64,000 bases of DNA. Source: Chakrabartia godavariana (GTDB lineage: Bacteria; Pseudomonadota; Alphaproteobacteria; Sphingomonadales; Sphingomonadaceae). The notes below the pieces were generated by a model, which worked only from the letters and a program-made list of their open reading frames with translations, was not told the origin of the DNA and ran no database searches. Both the position numbers and the translations under genes were made by a program. Below are positions 55,488-63,571 of this stretch, in pieces. Location: NCBI GenBank assembly GCA_005518185.1, contig RKSN01000002.1, positions 310,001 through 374,000 on the forward strand, given 5' to 3'. Position 1 is the first letter of the stretch. Every line of letters begins with the position of its first letter.

Positions 55488-56440
55488 CGCGATGGATGGT
55501 CCCCCTTCTGACGATCCTCGCCCTCGCCTTTTTGGGCGCCCTTATGGCGGGCAAGGTCTGGATCGGACCGGCAGACTGGTTGGCCGATACCGCCAATGGC
55601 TGGATCATGGCCGAACTGCGCCTGCCCCGCGCGATCCTCGGGGCCTGTATCGGCGCGGTGCTGGGCCTCTCGGGCGCCGTCCTGCAGGGCTATTTGCGCA
55701 ATCCCCTGGCGGACCCCACCGTGGTCGGCGTGTCGTCGAGCGCGGCTTTGGGCGGCGTCATCGCGATCCTGCTCGGCGCGACAGGCCTCGCCATGTTCGG
55801 CTTTGCGATGGCGGGCGCCGCGATCAGCGTCGCACTTCTGGTGGCTCTGGCCGGGCGCAGCGGCGGACCGCTCGGCTTCATCCTTGCGGGCATGGTGCTG
55901 GCGACGCTTTCGGGCTCGCTCACCGCGCTCCTCATCTCCATGGCGCCCAACCCCTTTGCGACGAGCGAGATCATTGCTTGGCTGATGGGCGCGTTGACCG
56001 ATCGCACCATGGACGACGTCCTCCGCGCTTTGCCGTTCATGGCGCTCGGCAGCGTGATCCTGCTGCTGACCGGCCGGTCGCTCGATGCCCTGACGTTGGG
56101 GGAAGACGCCGCCCGGTCCATGGGGATCGATCCGGACCGCCTGCGCTGGCGGATCGCGCTCGGCACCGGACTCGCCGTCGGGGCCTCGGTCGCGGTCACA
56201 GGTGTCGTCGGCTTTGTCGGCCTGATCGTGCCGCACTTCATGCGGCGGATCGTGGGCGAGCGTCCGTCGGCGACGCTGATCCCCTCCGCCATCGGGGGGG
56301 CAATTCTGACGCTGGTCGCCGACAGCGCGGTGCGGCTCGTGCCCGGCCCGGGCGAAGTCCGGCTGGGCATTGCGATGGCGGCGATTGGCGCGCCGTTCTT
56401 CTTCCTGCTGCTCGCCCGCATCCGGAGCACGCCCGCATGA
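55484..56440 (+). CDS. btuC: FecCD-family ABC permease for cobalamin
   Basis: Inner-membrane permease of 318 residues with about ten helices. The family pattern LRLPRAILGACIGAVLGLSGAVLQG-like (split near residue 40-65) and NPLADPTVVGVSSSAALG are clear, as is GFVGLIVPHFMRRI near 245. It overlaps btuF by four bases (ATGA) and btuD by four bases, so the three are coupled. Confidence 0.93.
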   Translation: MTRWMVPLLTILALAFLGALMAGKVWIGPADWLADTANGWIMAELRLPRAILGACIGAVLGLSGAVLQGYLRNPLADPTVVGVSSSAALGGVIAILLGATGLAMFGFAMAGAAISVALLVALAGRSGGPLGFILAGMVLATLSGSLTALLISMAPNPFATSEIIAWLMGALTDRTMDDVLRALPFMALGSVILLLTGRSLDALTLGEDAARSMGIDPDRLRWRIALGTGLAVGASVAVTGVVGFVGLIVPHFMRRIVGERPSATLIPSAIGGAILTLVADSAVRLVPGPGEVRLGIAMAAIGAPFFFLLLARIRSTPA

Positions 56441-57195
56441 TCCGGATTGCAGACCTAGCGGTCGACCTCGGCCGCCGTCGCGCCTTGGAGGACGTCACGC
56501 TCGACCTTCACCGGGGCCGGGTGACGGCCATTCTTGGCCCCAATGGCGCAGGCAAAACCAGCCTGCTGCGCGCGATCGCCGGGCTCGTCGCATTATCCGC
56601 CGGACAGGTCATGCTCGATGGCAGCGCTCTGGCCGCGCTGACCTTGCAGGCGCGCGCGCGCCGCATCGGCTATCTACCCCAAAATGGCCAGCCCGCTTGG
56701 GCACTCACCGTGCGGGAACTGGTCGCGCTGGGGCGCCTGCCGCATCGCTCCCCCTTCGCCGCCCTGTCGCCCGCAGATGCCGATGCGATCGACACGGCGA
56801 TGGCCGCAACCGACATCGCGCATCTCGCGGACCGCACCGTCGACACGCTGTCGGGCGGCGAAAAGGCGCGCGCCAAATTTGCCCGCGTGCTGGCAGCGGA
56901 GACCGACTGGATCCTGGCGGACGAACCACTCGCCAATCTTGACCCGCCGCACCAGCAGGACGTGCTGCGCCTGATGCGCGCCGCAGCCAATGCGGGAAAA
57001 GGCGTCATCGTTGTGCTGCACCAGCTGGATGCCGCAGCCCGCGTGGCGGACGATGTGCTGGTCCTGCGCGATGGGCGCACCCTCGCTTTCGGCCCAAGCC
57101 CCACGGTGCTGACCCCAGAGACGCTGGAAGCGGCCTTCGACATGCCGATGGATGTCTTCGACCATCAGGGCCGCACCGCCATCCTGCCGCGCTGA
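56437..57195 (+). CDS. btuD: ABC transporter ATP-binding protein for cobalamin
   Basis: ATPase subunit of 252 residues. Walker A is GPNGAGKTS near 33-41, the Q-loop is YLPQNGQ, the signature is LSGGEKAR near 138, Walker B is ILADEPLANLDP and the switch histidine is in VVLHQLD. The start overlaps the btuC stop. Together with BtuF and BtuC it forms a complete BtuFCD importer. Confidence 0.93.
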   Translation: MIRIADLAVDLGRRRALEDVTLDLHRGRVTAILGPNGAGKTSLLRAIAGLVALSAGQVMLDGSALAALTLQARARRIGYLPQNGQPAWALTVRELVALGRLPHRSPFAALSPADADAIDTAMAATDIAHLADRTVDTLSGGEKARAKFARVLAAETDWILADEPLANLDPPHQQDVLRLMRAAANAGKGVIVVLHQLDAAARVADDVLVLRDGRTLAFGPSPTVLTPETLEAAFDMPMDVFDHQGRTAILPR

Positions 57196-57244
57196 CACGG
57201 CCGCCATCTTGCCCCGAAAGGCCCCGCCGCTTAGGAGGCTGGCC

Positions 57245-58687
57245 ATGACTGATGCCGTGCCCCTGAAGCTGTTCAACAGCCTGACCCGCCAGCTGGAAGA
57301 CTTCCAGCCCATCCACCCCGGCGAGGCGCGCGTCTATACCTGTGGTCCAACGGTCTATAACTATCCGCACATCGGCAACATGCGCGCCTATGTGTTTGCG
57401 GATACGCTGGGCCGCGTGCTCTCTTACAAGGGCTACAAGCTCACCCACGTCATCAACATCACCGATGTCGGCCATCTGACCGACGATGCGGACGCGGGCG
57501 AGGACAAGATGGAGAAGATGGCCGCCGAAAAGGCACAGTCCATCTGGGATATCGCCCGCCATTATACCGAAGCCTATTGGGCGGACATCAAGGCGCTCAA
57601 CATCCGCCAGCCTGCCAAATGGTCGATCGCGACCGACTATGTCCCGCAGATGATCGAGTTTGCAAAAAGCATCGCGGACAAGCACTGCTATGAGCTGGAG
57701 AGCGGGCTCTATTTCGACACCTCGACCGTCGCCAATTACGGCGCGCTCGCCCGCGCCCAGACCGATGAGGGCGAAGGCCGCATCGAAGCGGTCGAAGGCA
57801 AGCGCCACGCCGCCGACTTTGCTATCTGGCGCAAGACCCCGCCGGGCGAGAAGCGCCAGATGGAATGGGACAGCCCTTGGGGCAAAGGTGCACCGGGCTG
57901 GCATCTGGAATGCTCGGTCATGTCGGGCGATCTGCTCGGCTTCCCGTTCGACATCCACACCGGCGGCATCGACCACCGCGAGATCCACCACCCGAACGAA
58001 ATCGCGCAGAACCAGGCCTTCTGCCACAGCGATCATTCGGGCGCGCGCTTCTGGATGCACAACAACTTCCTCGTCGATCGCACGGGAAAGATGTCGAAAT
58101 CATCGGGAGAGTTCCTGCGCGTTCCGCTGCTGATCGACAAGGGTTTCCACCCGCTCGCCTATCGCCTGATGTGCCTGCAGGCGCACTACCGCAGCGAGCT
58201 GGAGTTCAGCTGGGAAAACCTTGCCGCAGCCTTCACCCGGTTGAAGCGGATGGTGATGGGGGTGGCCAATGTTCGGGCCAATGCCGCGCCGGCAGCTGCG
58301 GTGGATCACCCCAAGCTGACGGAGCTGCTTACGCGCTTTGACGCCGCTGTGTCCGAAGACCTGAACACGTCGGTCGCGCTGACCTGCCTTGATGAGGCCA
58401 TCGCCGTGAAAAAGGTCGACGCCGGACAGAAGCTCGCCGCCATTGCGCGGATGGATGATGTGCTCGGTTTCGGACTGATGACGCTGGAACGCGCCGACCT
58501 CCGCGTGCGACCAAAATCCGCAGACGTCACAGAAACCGAGATCGATGGTGCCCTCGCCCGCCGCAAGGAGGCGCGTGCCAACAAGGACTTCGCCGCATCC
58601 GACGCCCTACGGGATGATCTCATCAGCAAGGGTGTAGAAGTGATGGACGGCGACCCCTTGGGATGGGATTGGAAACTGGAAGTCTAA
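57245..58687 (+). CDS. cysS: Cysteinyl-tRNA synthetase
   Basis: Class I synthetase of 480 residues. Zinc/catalytic cysteine C33 lies in YTCGPTVYN, followed by the HIGN signature (42-45) and the second motif KMSKSSGEFL near 285. The zinc ligands near LECSVMSGD and HHPNEIAQ are present. AGGAGG lies 6 bases before the ATG at 57245. It follows btuD by 49 bases but has its own SD. Confidence 0.97.
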   Translation: MTDAVPLKLFNSLTRQLEDFQPIHPGEARVYTCGPTVYNYPHIGNMRAYVFADTLGRVLSYKGYKLTHVINITDVGHLTDDADAGEDKMEKMAAEKAQSIWDIARHYTEAYWADIKALNIRQPAKWSIATDYVPQMIEFAKSIADKHCYELESGLYFDTSTVANYGALARAQTDEGEGRIEAVEGKRHAADFAIWRKTPPGEKRQMEWDSPWGKGAPGWHLECSVMSGDLLGFPFDIHTGGIDHREIHHPNEIAQNQAFCHSDHSGARFWMHNNFLVDRTGKMSKSSGEFLRVPLLIDKGFHPLAYRLMCLQAHYRSELEFSWENLAAAFTRLKRMVMGVANVRANAAPAAAVDHPKLTELLTRFDAAVSEDLNTSVALTCLDEAIAVKKVDAGQKLAAIARMDDVLGFGLMTLERADLRVRPKSADVTETEIDGALARRKEARANKDFAASDALRDDLISKGVEVMDGDPLGWDWKLEV

Positions 58688-58721
58688 CCCGTCGAATCAA
58701 CGGCGGTACCGGAGAGATGCA

Positions 58722-59660
58722 TTGACCACCGTCGTTCTGACATCGCTGTTGAAGCCCATGATCACGCCGCATCTGCCCGATTGGGTGGATGCCCGCTTTT
58801 ATGCCTCGGTGGAGGAGATGCACGCGCTCGCACCCGAGGCGGAGATCGGCTGGTTCGACATGGAGTTCAAGCTGCCGATGGTCGAGGCGATCCGGCTGGC
58901 CGACAAAATGAAGTGGCTCAACTCGATCTATGCCGGGCTGGATCACCTGCCGCTCGATCTGCTCAAGGCACGCGGCGTGCAGATCACCAACGGCGCGGGC
59001 ATCAATGCGATCACCATTGCCGAATATGTCGTCATGGGGATGCTCACCATGGCCAAGGGCTATCGGCAGGTCGTGCGCGCGCAGGAGCGGCACGAATGGC
59101 TGCTCGAAAGCCCCGGCAAGGTCGAACTCTTCGGATCAAAGGCGCTGCTGCTTGGCTATGGCGCCATCGGCAAGCTCGTGGAGGAGCGGCTGAAGGCGTT
59201 CAACGTCGACGTCACTGTCGTCCGCCGTTCGCCCGGTGCGAACACCCTCGGCCCAGATGAATGGCGCGCGCGGCTGAGCGAGTTTGACTGGATTCTCCTC
59301 GCCGTGCCTGCGACGCCCGAGACCGAGGGGATGATTGGCGCGGCCGAACTCGCCGCCATGAAACCGTCTGCCCGGATCGTGAATGTCGCACGCGGATCAG
59401 TCATCGATCAGCAGGCGCTGATGGCAGCCCTCAATGAACAGAAGATCGCCGAGGCCTTTCTCGACGTGACCGAGCCGGAGCCGCTGCCCGCCGATGATCC
59501 GCTCTGGACGCTCGACAATGCGCATGTCACCATGCACCTGTCCGGCCGCGCGCAGGACAAGATGTTTGCACGTTCGGTGGAACGCTTCCTTCAGAACCTG
59601 CACCGTTACCACGCCGGCCAGCCGCTCGAGCCGCTGGTCGATCTCGACCGGGGATATTGA
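58722..59660 (+). CDS. D-2-hydroxyacid dehydrogenase family protein
   Basis: NAD-dependent dehydrogenase of 312 residues. The dinucleotide loop GYGAIGKLVEERL is near 145, the catalytic arginine is in VNVARGSVID, the glutamate in VTEPEPLP and the histidine in TMHLSG, the D-isomer-specific pattern. A TTG start at 58722 has GGAG 7 bases upstream; the nearby ATG at 58717 is out of frame and stops at once. The product starts TTVVLTSLLKP. Substrate unknown. It is followed 2 bases later by an NTF2-like gene. Confidence 0.9.
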   Translation: MTTVVLTSLLKPMITPHLPDWVDARFYASVEEMHALAPEAEIGWFDMEFKLPMVEAIRLADKMKWLNSIYAGLDHLPLDLLKARGVQITNGAGINAITIAEYVVMGMLTMAKGYRQVVRAQERHEWLLESPGKVELFGSKALLLGYGAIGKLVEERLKAFNVDVTVVRRSPGANTLGPDEWRARLSEFDWILLAVPATPETEGMIGAAELAAMKPSARIVNVARGSVIDQQALMAALNEQKIAEAFLDVTEPEPLPADDPLWTLDNAHVTMHLSGRAQDKMFARSVERFLQNLHRYHAGQPLEPLVDLDRGY

Positions 59661-59662
59661 GA

Positions 59663-60064
59663 ATGACGCCAGCCGAAATGTCGAAGAAATGGCACGCGGT
59701 TGCCCTGTCCAGCGATGAGGGCGCGCTGGGCGCGCTGCTCCATGACGACGCCGTCTTTGAAAGTCCGGTCGTTCACACGCCGCAGCGGGGCAAGCCGATC
59801 ACGCTCAAATACCTCGCCAGCGCGGGCAAGGTCTTTGGCGACACCGGCTTTCACTATGTCGGTGAATGGGAAGGCAAGAACAGCCTGATCCTTGAATTCA
59901 ACGCCGAGATTGATGGCATCAAGGTGGACGGGATCGACATGATCACCTGGAACGATGAGGGCCTCATCACGAACTTCAAGGTGATGGTCCGCCCGCTCAA
60001 GGCGGTGAACATGCTGCACCAGAAGATGGGCGAAATGCTGCAAAAGGCGCAAGCCGCCGCCTGA
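59663..60064 (+). CDS. NTF2-like (SnoaL-type) small protein
   Basis: A 133-residue protein of the NTF2-like cone fold: N-terminal helix with SKKWHAVALSSDEGALGALLHDDAVFESP, then strands FHYVGEWEGKNSLILEF, VDGIDMITWNDEGLITNFKV and MVRPLKAVN, all split at family distances. The family includes isomerases and many proteins of unknown role. The start at 59663 lies right after the dehydrogenase stop, GGGGA upstream, so both are likely cotranscribed. Confidence 0.85.
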   Translation: MTPAEMSKKWHAVALSSDEGALGALLHDDAVFESPVVHTPQRGKPITLKYLASAGKVFGDTGFHYVGEWEGKNSLILEFNAEIDGIKVDGIDMITWNDEGLITNFKVMVRPLKAVNMLHQKMGEMLQKAQAAA

Positions 60065-60105
60065 CGGCTGACAGCCTCCTCCGCTTCGGTTAATGAACAC
60101 GAACC

Positions 60106-61101
60106 ATGCGTGACGCCCCCCTTCCCGCCGCCGCGATCGAACTGCTCGATCTGCTGGACACCCCTTCGCTTTTGCTCCGCGAAAGCCGGATTGTTCACGC
60201 CAACCCACCCGCCGTCGCGCTTTTTGGGGGCCATGTGCAGGGGCAGGATGTCCGTCTGGCGCTGCGCCATCCCGATGTGCTCGCGCTGATTACCTCGGGT
60301 CGCAACGGTTCGGTCCGGGTCACGGGCCTGTCGACATCGGGCAGCCTCTGGGAAGTGCAGTGCAATGGCCTGTCCGACGGCGAGCGGTTTCTGACGCTGA
60401 CCGATCTGTCGGTACAGGCGAGCGTCGCGCGCGCCCATGCGGACTTCGTCGCCAATGCCAGCCATGAGCTGCGGACGCCGCTGGCCGCGATCCTCGGCTA
60501 TGTCGAAACGCTCAGCGACCCCAAGGCCGGCAATGACCCGGCGACGCGCAACCGCTTTCTCGGGATCATCGGCAAGGAAGCCCAGCGGATGCAGGGTCTG
60601 GTCGAAGACCTTATGTCGCTGTCCCGCATCGAGGCCGTCAAGCACCAGCAACCGACCGAGACCGTCGATCTGCTGGCGGTCGCCCATCAGTGCATGGGCG
60701 AAGTCGCGGATCGGGACCGAATTAGCCTGACGACCAATGTCGACCGGGCGACAATCATGGGGGATCAGGGACAATTGGCGCAGGTGCTGCGCAACCTGAT
60801 TGAAAATGCCTTCAAATATGGCGCCCCGGACGGGCAGGTCCGCATCTCGCTGGAACAGGGGCAGACAGGCTGGATCAGCCTGTCCGTGGCCGATCAGGGC
60901 GAAGGGATCGCGCCGGAACACATGCCGCGTCTCACCGAACGCTTCTACCGCGCCGATCCGGCCCGCTCGCGGCAGGTGGGCGGGACGGGGCTCGGACTGT
61001 CGATCGTCAAGCACATTGTGGAGCGCCATCGCGGCCGCTTCGACATCGTCAGCCGGGTCGGCCATGGGACGACGGCGACATGCATATTTCCGCCGACCTA
61101 G
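60106..61101 (+). CDS. phoR: PhoR-like phosphate-sensor histidine kinase without membrane segment
   Basis: A 331-residue sensor kinase. A PAS-type domain (about 10-105) is followed by the H-box ASHELRTPL, the N-box NLIENAFKYG, G1 DQGEGI and G2 GGTGLGLSIVKH. No transmembrane helix is visible; TAA and TGA stop codons lie in frame just before the ATG at 60106, so the reading frame cannot extend upstream. PhoR normally has an N-terminal helix that holds it at the Pst transporter. It is followed by pstS at the Pho box, which fits control of the phosphate regulon; the phoB gene is not in the window. Confidence 0.85.
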   Translation: MRDAPLPAAAIELLDLLDTPSLLLRESRIVHANPPAVALFGGHVQGQDVRLALRHPDVLALITSGRNGSVRVTGLSTSGSLWEVQCNGLSDGERFLTLTDLSVQASVARAHADFVANASHELRTPLAAILGYVETLSDPKAGNDPATRNRFLGIIGKEAQRMQGLVEDLMSLSRIEAVKHQQPTETVDLLAVAHQCMGEVADRDRISLTTNVDRATIMGDQGQLAQVLRNLIENAFKYGAPDGQVRISLEQGQTGWISLSVADQGEGIAPEHMPRLTERFYRADPARSRQVGGTGLGLSIVKHIVERHRGRFDIVSRVGHGTTATCIFPPT

Positions 61102-61104
61102 GTC

Positions 61105-61122
61105 CTGTCACAGACCCGTCAC
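61105..61122 (+). promoter_or_regulatory. Pho box (PhoB binding site)
   Basis: CTGTCAC-AGAC-CCGTCAC is a good match to the PhoB consensus of two 7-base repeats with a 4-base spacer, an 11-base period. It lies 47 bases before the pstS start, 4 bases after phoR ends, and a TAAT-rich stretch follows for the -10 region. Confidence 0.85.
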
Positions 61123-61168
61123 CCAACTGAAATAATGGGCGGAAGAATCGAACAGGAGACCAGTTTCG

Positions 61169-62206
61169 ATGCGTTTTGTTGCCCAGTGTGCGGTTCTGGC
61201 CGCTTCGGCGGCCATGCTCGCGGCATGCGGCAGTGGCGGGAACACGGAAAGCCGTGATTTCGTGCGCATCGTGGGCTCCTCGACGGTCTATCCGTTCGCG
61301 ACGGCGGTGGCCGAGGCCGTCACCAAGACGGGAATCAAGTCCCCAGTGATCGAAGCGACCGGCACGGGTTCGGGCATCAAGCTGTTCTGCGCCGGGCTGG
61401 GCGCGTCGCATCCCGATATCGTCAATGCCTCGCGCCGGATGAAGGCCTCGGAATATCAGAGCTGCGCCAAGAATGGCGTGAAGGATATTGTCGAAATCCA
61501 GATCGGGCTCGACGGAATCGCCTTTGCCGAATCGACGGGCGGCCCGAACCTGAAACTGACGCCGGTCGATGTTTACAGGGCACTCGCTGCCACGCCGTTT
61601 GGCAAGCCCAACACGGCGAAGACCTGGGCTGACGTGAACCCGACCCTCCCCGCCATCCCGATCAGCGTCTATGGACCGCCCTCCACATCGGGCACGCGCG
61701 ATGCGCTGGCCGAACTCATTCTCGCCAGAGGCTGCGATACCGATCCGGCGATGAAGGTGCTGAAGGACCGCAATCCCGACAAGCACAAGGAAATCTGCAC
61801 CCGCGTGCGTGAGGACGGTGCCTATGTCGAAGGCGGAGAGAACGACAATCTGATCGTTCAGAAGATCTCCGCCAACCCGCGCGCCATCGGCGTGTTCGGC
61901 TTCAGCTTCCTCGAAGAGAATATGGACCGGCTCAAAGGCGTGCCGATGGAAGGCGTTGCGCCGACCTATCAGACCGTGTCCGATTTCAGCTACCCTGGCG
62001 CCCGGCCACTCTATATTTATCTGAAGTCGGCGCACCTGAAGGCGGTCCGGGGGATGCGCGACTTCGCCGTCGAATTCTCCAAGGCCTGGGGCCCTGACGG
62101 CTATCTGAAGAAGAGGGGAATGGTCATCGCACCAGATGCGGTGCGCGCCGCGAACGCGCAGATCGCTATGACGATGGCGCCCCTTGATCCTGCGGCGTTG
62201 AAGTAG
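61169..62206 (+). CDS. pstS: Phosphate ABC transporter substrate-binding lipoprotein
   Basis: PstS captures phosphate in the periplasm. Here it is a lipoprotein of 345 residues (LAAC, Cys20). The phosphate-binding segments VGSSTVYPFA, GTGSGIKLFC, PDIVNASRRM and GPPSTSGTRDALAE are present, the last two being the usual serine-rich sites. AGGAG lies about 10 bases before the ATG. Phosphate-regulated by the Pho box in front. Confidence 0.92.
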   Translation: MRFVAQCAVLAASAAMLAACGSGGNTESRDFVRIVGSSTVYPFATAVAEAVTKTGIKSPVIEATGTGSGIKLFCAGLGASHPDIVNASRRMKASEYQSCAKNGVKDIVEIQIGLDGIAFAESTGGPNLKLTPVDVYRALAATPFGKPNTAKTWADVNPTLPAIPISVYGPPSTSGTRDALAELILARGCDTDPAMKVLKDRNPDKHKEICTRVREDGAYVEGGENDNLIVQKISANPRAIGVFGFSFLEENMDRLKGVPMEGVAPTYQTVSDFSYPGARPLYIYLKSAHLKAVRGMRDFAVEFSKAWGPDGYLKKRGMVIAPDAVRAANAQIAMTMAPLDPAALK

Positions 62207-62218
62207 GTCGGGCGGGAC

Positions 62219-63571
62219 ATGACACCTTCTGCTCTACTGGTCCTGATTGCGGGGCTGGGCGTCATCGGTTGGCTGGTGGCAAAAGCCAGAGCCCAGCGGC
62301 TCAACACGCGCAGGGATGCGCTGCATTCGCTGCCCGGCCATCATGGCTGGTATCTCGCTTTGTGGATCATCCTGCCCGCGCTGTTGGGCTTCGCCGTCTG
62401 GGGCTCGGTGTCGCCGGGCATGATCCATTCGGCCGTGCTGGCCGATCCGGCCGCAGCCCGCCTGCCCAGCTTTGAATTTGAACGCAACGCGATCATCTCC
62501 GAAGCGTTCACGCTCGCCGAATATCCGGGCACACCGGTCTTCAACCCCGAAGCCGAAGCCCTCGTCCCGGCCGTGGTTGCGGCCAAGTCCAAGTTCGGCG
62601 CCATCGGGGCCGCGATCATCCTTATCCTCGCCTTTGCGGGCGGCGGCTTTGGCTATACGCGGCTGACGGCCCAGTTCCCGGCCCGCACGCGGGTGGAACG
62701 GGCCGTCCTGCTTTCACTGCTTTCGGCCTCGCTCCTCGCCATTCTGACGACGATCGGGATCATCGCATCGCTCCTGTTCGAATCCGGCCTGTTCTTCAGC
62801 AAGGTCAGTCCGCTGGAATTCCTCTTCGGAACACATTGGAGCCCCGCCAATGGCAGCTTCGGGGCTGTCCCGCTTTATTGGGGCACGCTGTTCATCGGCG
62901 CGGTTATCGCGATGGTCGTGGCCATCCCGCTCGGGCTGATGAGCGCGATCTATCTGACGCAATATGCCCCCGCCGACGTGCGGCGGTGGATGAAACCGAT
63001 GCTGGAGATCCTCGCGGGTATCCCAACGGTCGTCTATGGCTATTTCGCGGCACTTACGGTGGCCCCGATGGTGCGTGATCTGGCCGCCGCCATCGGCGTG
63101 GCCAACCCGTCGACCGAAAGTGCGCTTGCTGCCGGTCTGGTCATGGGCATCATGATCATTCCGTTCGTCTCCTCCATGGCCGATGACAGCATTGCCGCCG
63201 TGCCCCAGGCGATGCGCGACGGCTCGCTCGCCATGGGTGCCACGCGTTCCGAGACGATCAAGAAGGTCCTGATCCCCGCCGCGTTGCCGGGCATTGTCGC
63301 TGGCATCATGCTTGCGGTGAGCCGCGCCATTGGCGAAACGATGATCGTGGTCATGGCCGCAGGGGCCACGGCCAATCTTTCGGCCAATCCCTTTGCCAGC
63401 ATGACGACGGTGACCTTCCAGATCGTCCAGCTGCTGACTGGCGATCAGGAGTTTGACAGTGCCAAGACGCTGTCGGCCTTTGCGCTGGGTCTGGTGCTGT
63501 TCATCGTCACGCTCATTCTCAACATCATTGCGCTTCGTGTGGTGAAGCGCTTCCGGGAGGCTTATGAGTAA
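62219..63571 (+). CDS. pstC: Phosphate ABC transporter permease, long form
   Basis: Permease of 450 residues, about 130 more than E. coli PstC. An N-terminal region with one helix and a charged loop (to about residue 130) precedes the conserved core. The core has PLYWGTLFIGAVIAMVVAIPLG and the binding-protein-dependent transport loop APADVRRWMKPMLEILAGIP, split here. It starts 12 bases after pstS and overlaps pstA by 8 bases. Confidence 0.9.
   Translation: MTPSALLVLIAGLGVIGWLVAKARAQRLNTRRDALHSLPGHHGWYLALWIILPALLGFAVWGSVSPGMIHSAVLADPAAARLPSFEFERNAIISEAFTLAEYPGTPVFNPEAEALVPAVVAAKSKFGAIGAAIILILAFAGGGFGYTRLTAQFPARTRVERAVLLSLLSASLLAILTTIGIIASLLFESGLFFSKVSPLEFLFGTHWSPANGSFGAVPLYWGTLFIGAVIAMVVAIPLGLMSAIYLTQYAPADVRRWMKPMLEILAGIPTVVYGYFAALTVAPMVRDLAAAIGVANPSTESALAAGLVMGIMIIPFVSSMADDSIAAVPQAMRDGSLAMGATRSETIKKVLIPAALPGIVAGIMLAVSRAIGETMIVVMAAGATANLSANPFASMTTVTFQIVQLLTGDQEFDSAKTLSAFALGLVLFIVTLILNIIALRVVKRFREAYE

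Noticed and set aside
54341-56236. A 631-codon minus-strand frame across btuB, btuF and btuC
   Set aside because: It crosses three coupled genes with recognisable domains and has no domain itself.
55492-56436. A longer frame before btuD that runs through btuC
   Set aside because: It reads btuC in another frame. The ATGA overlap at 56437 marks the real start.
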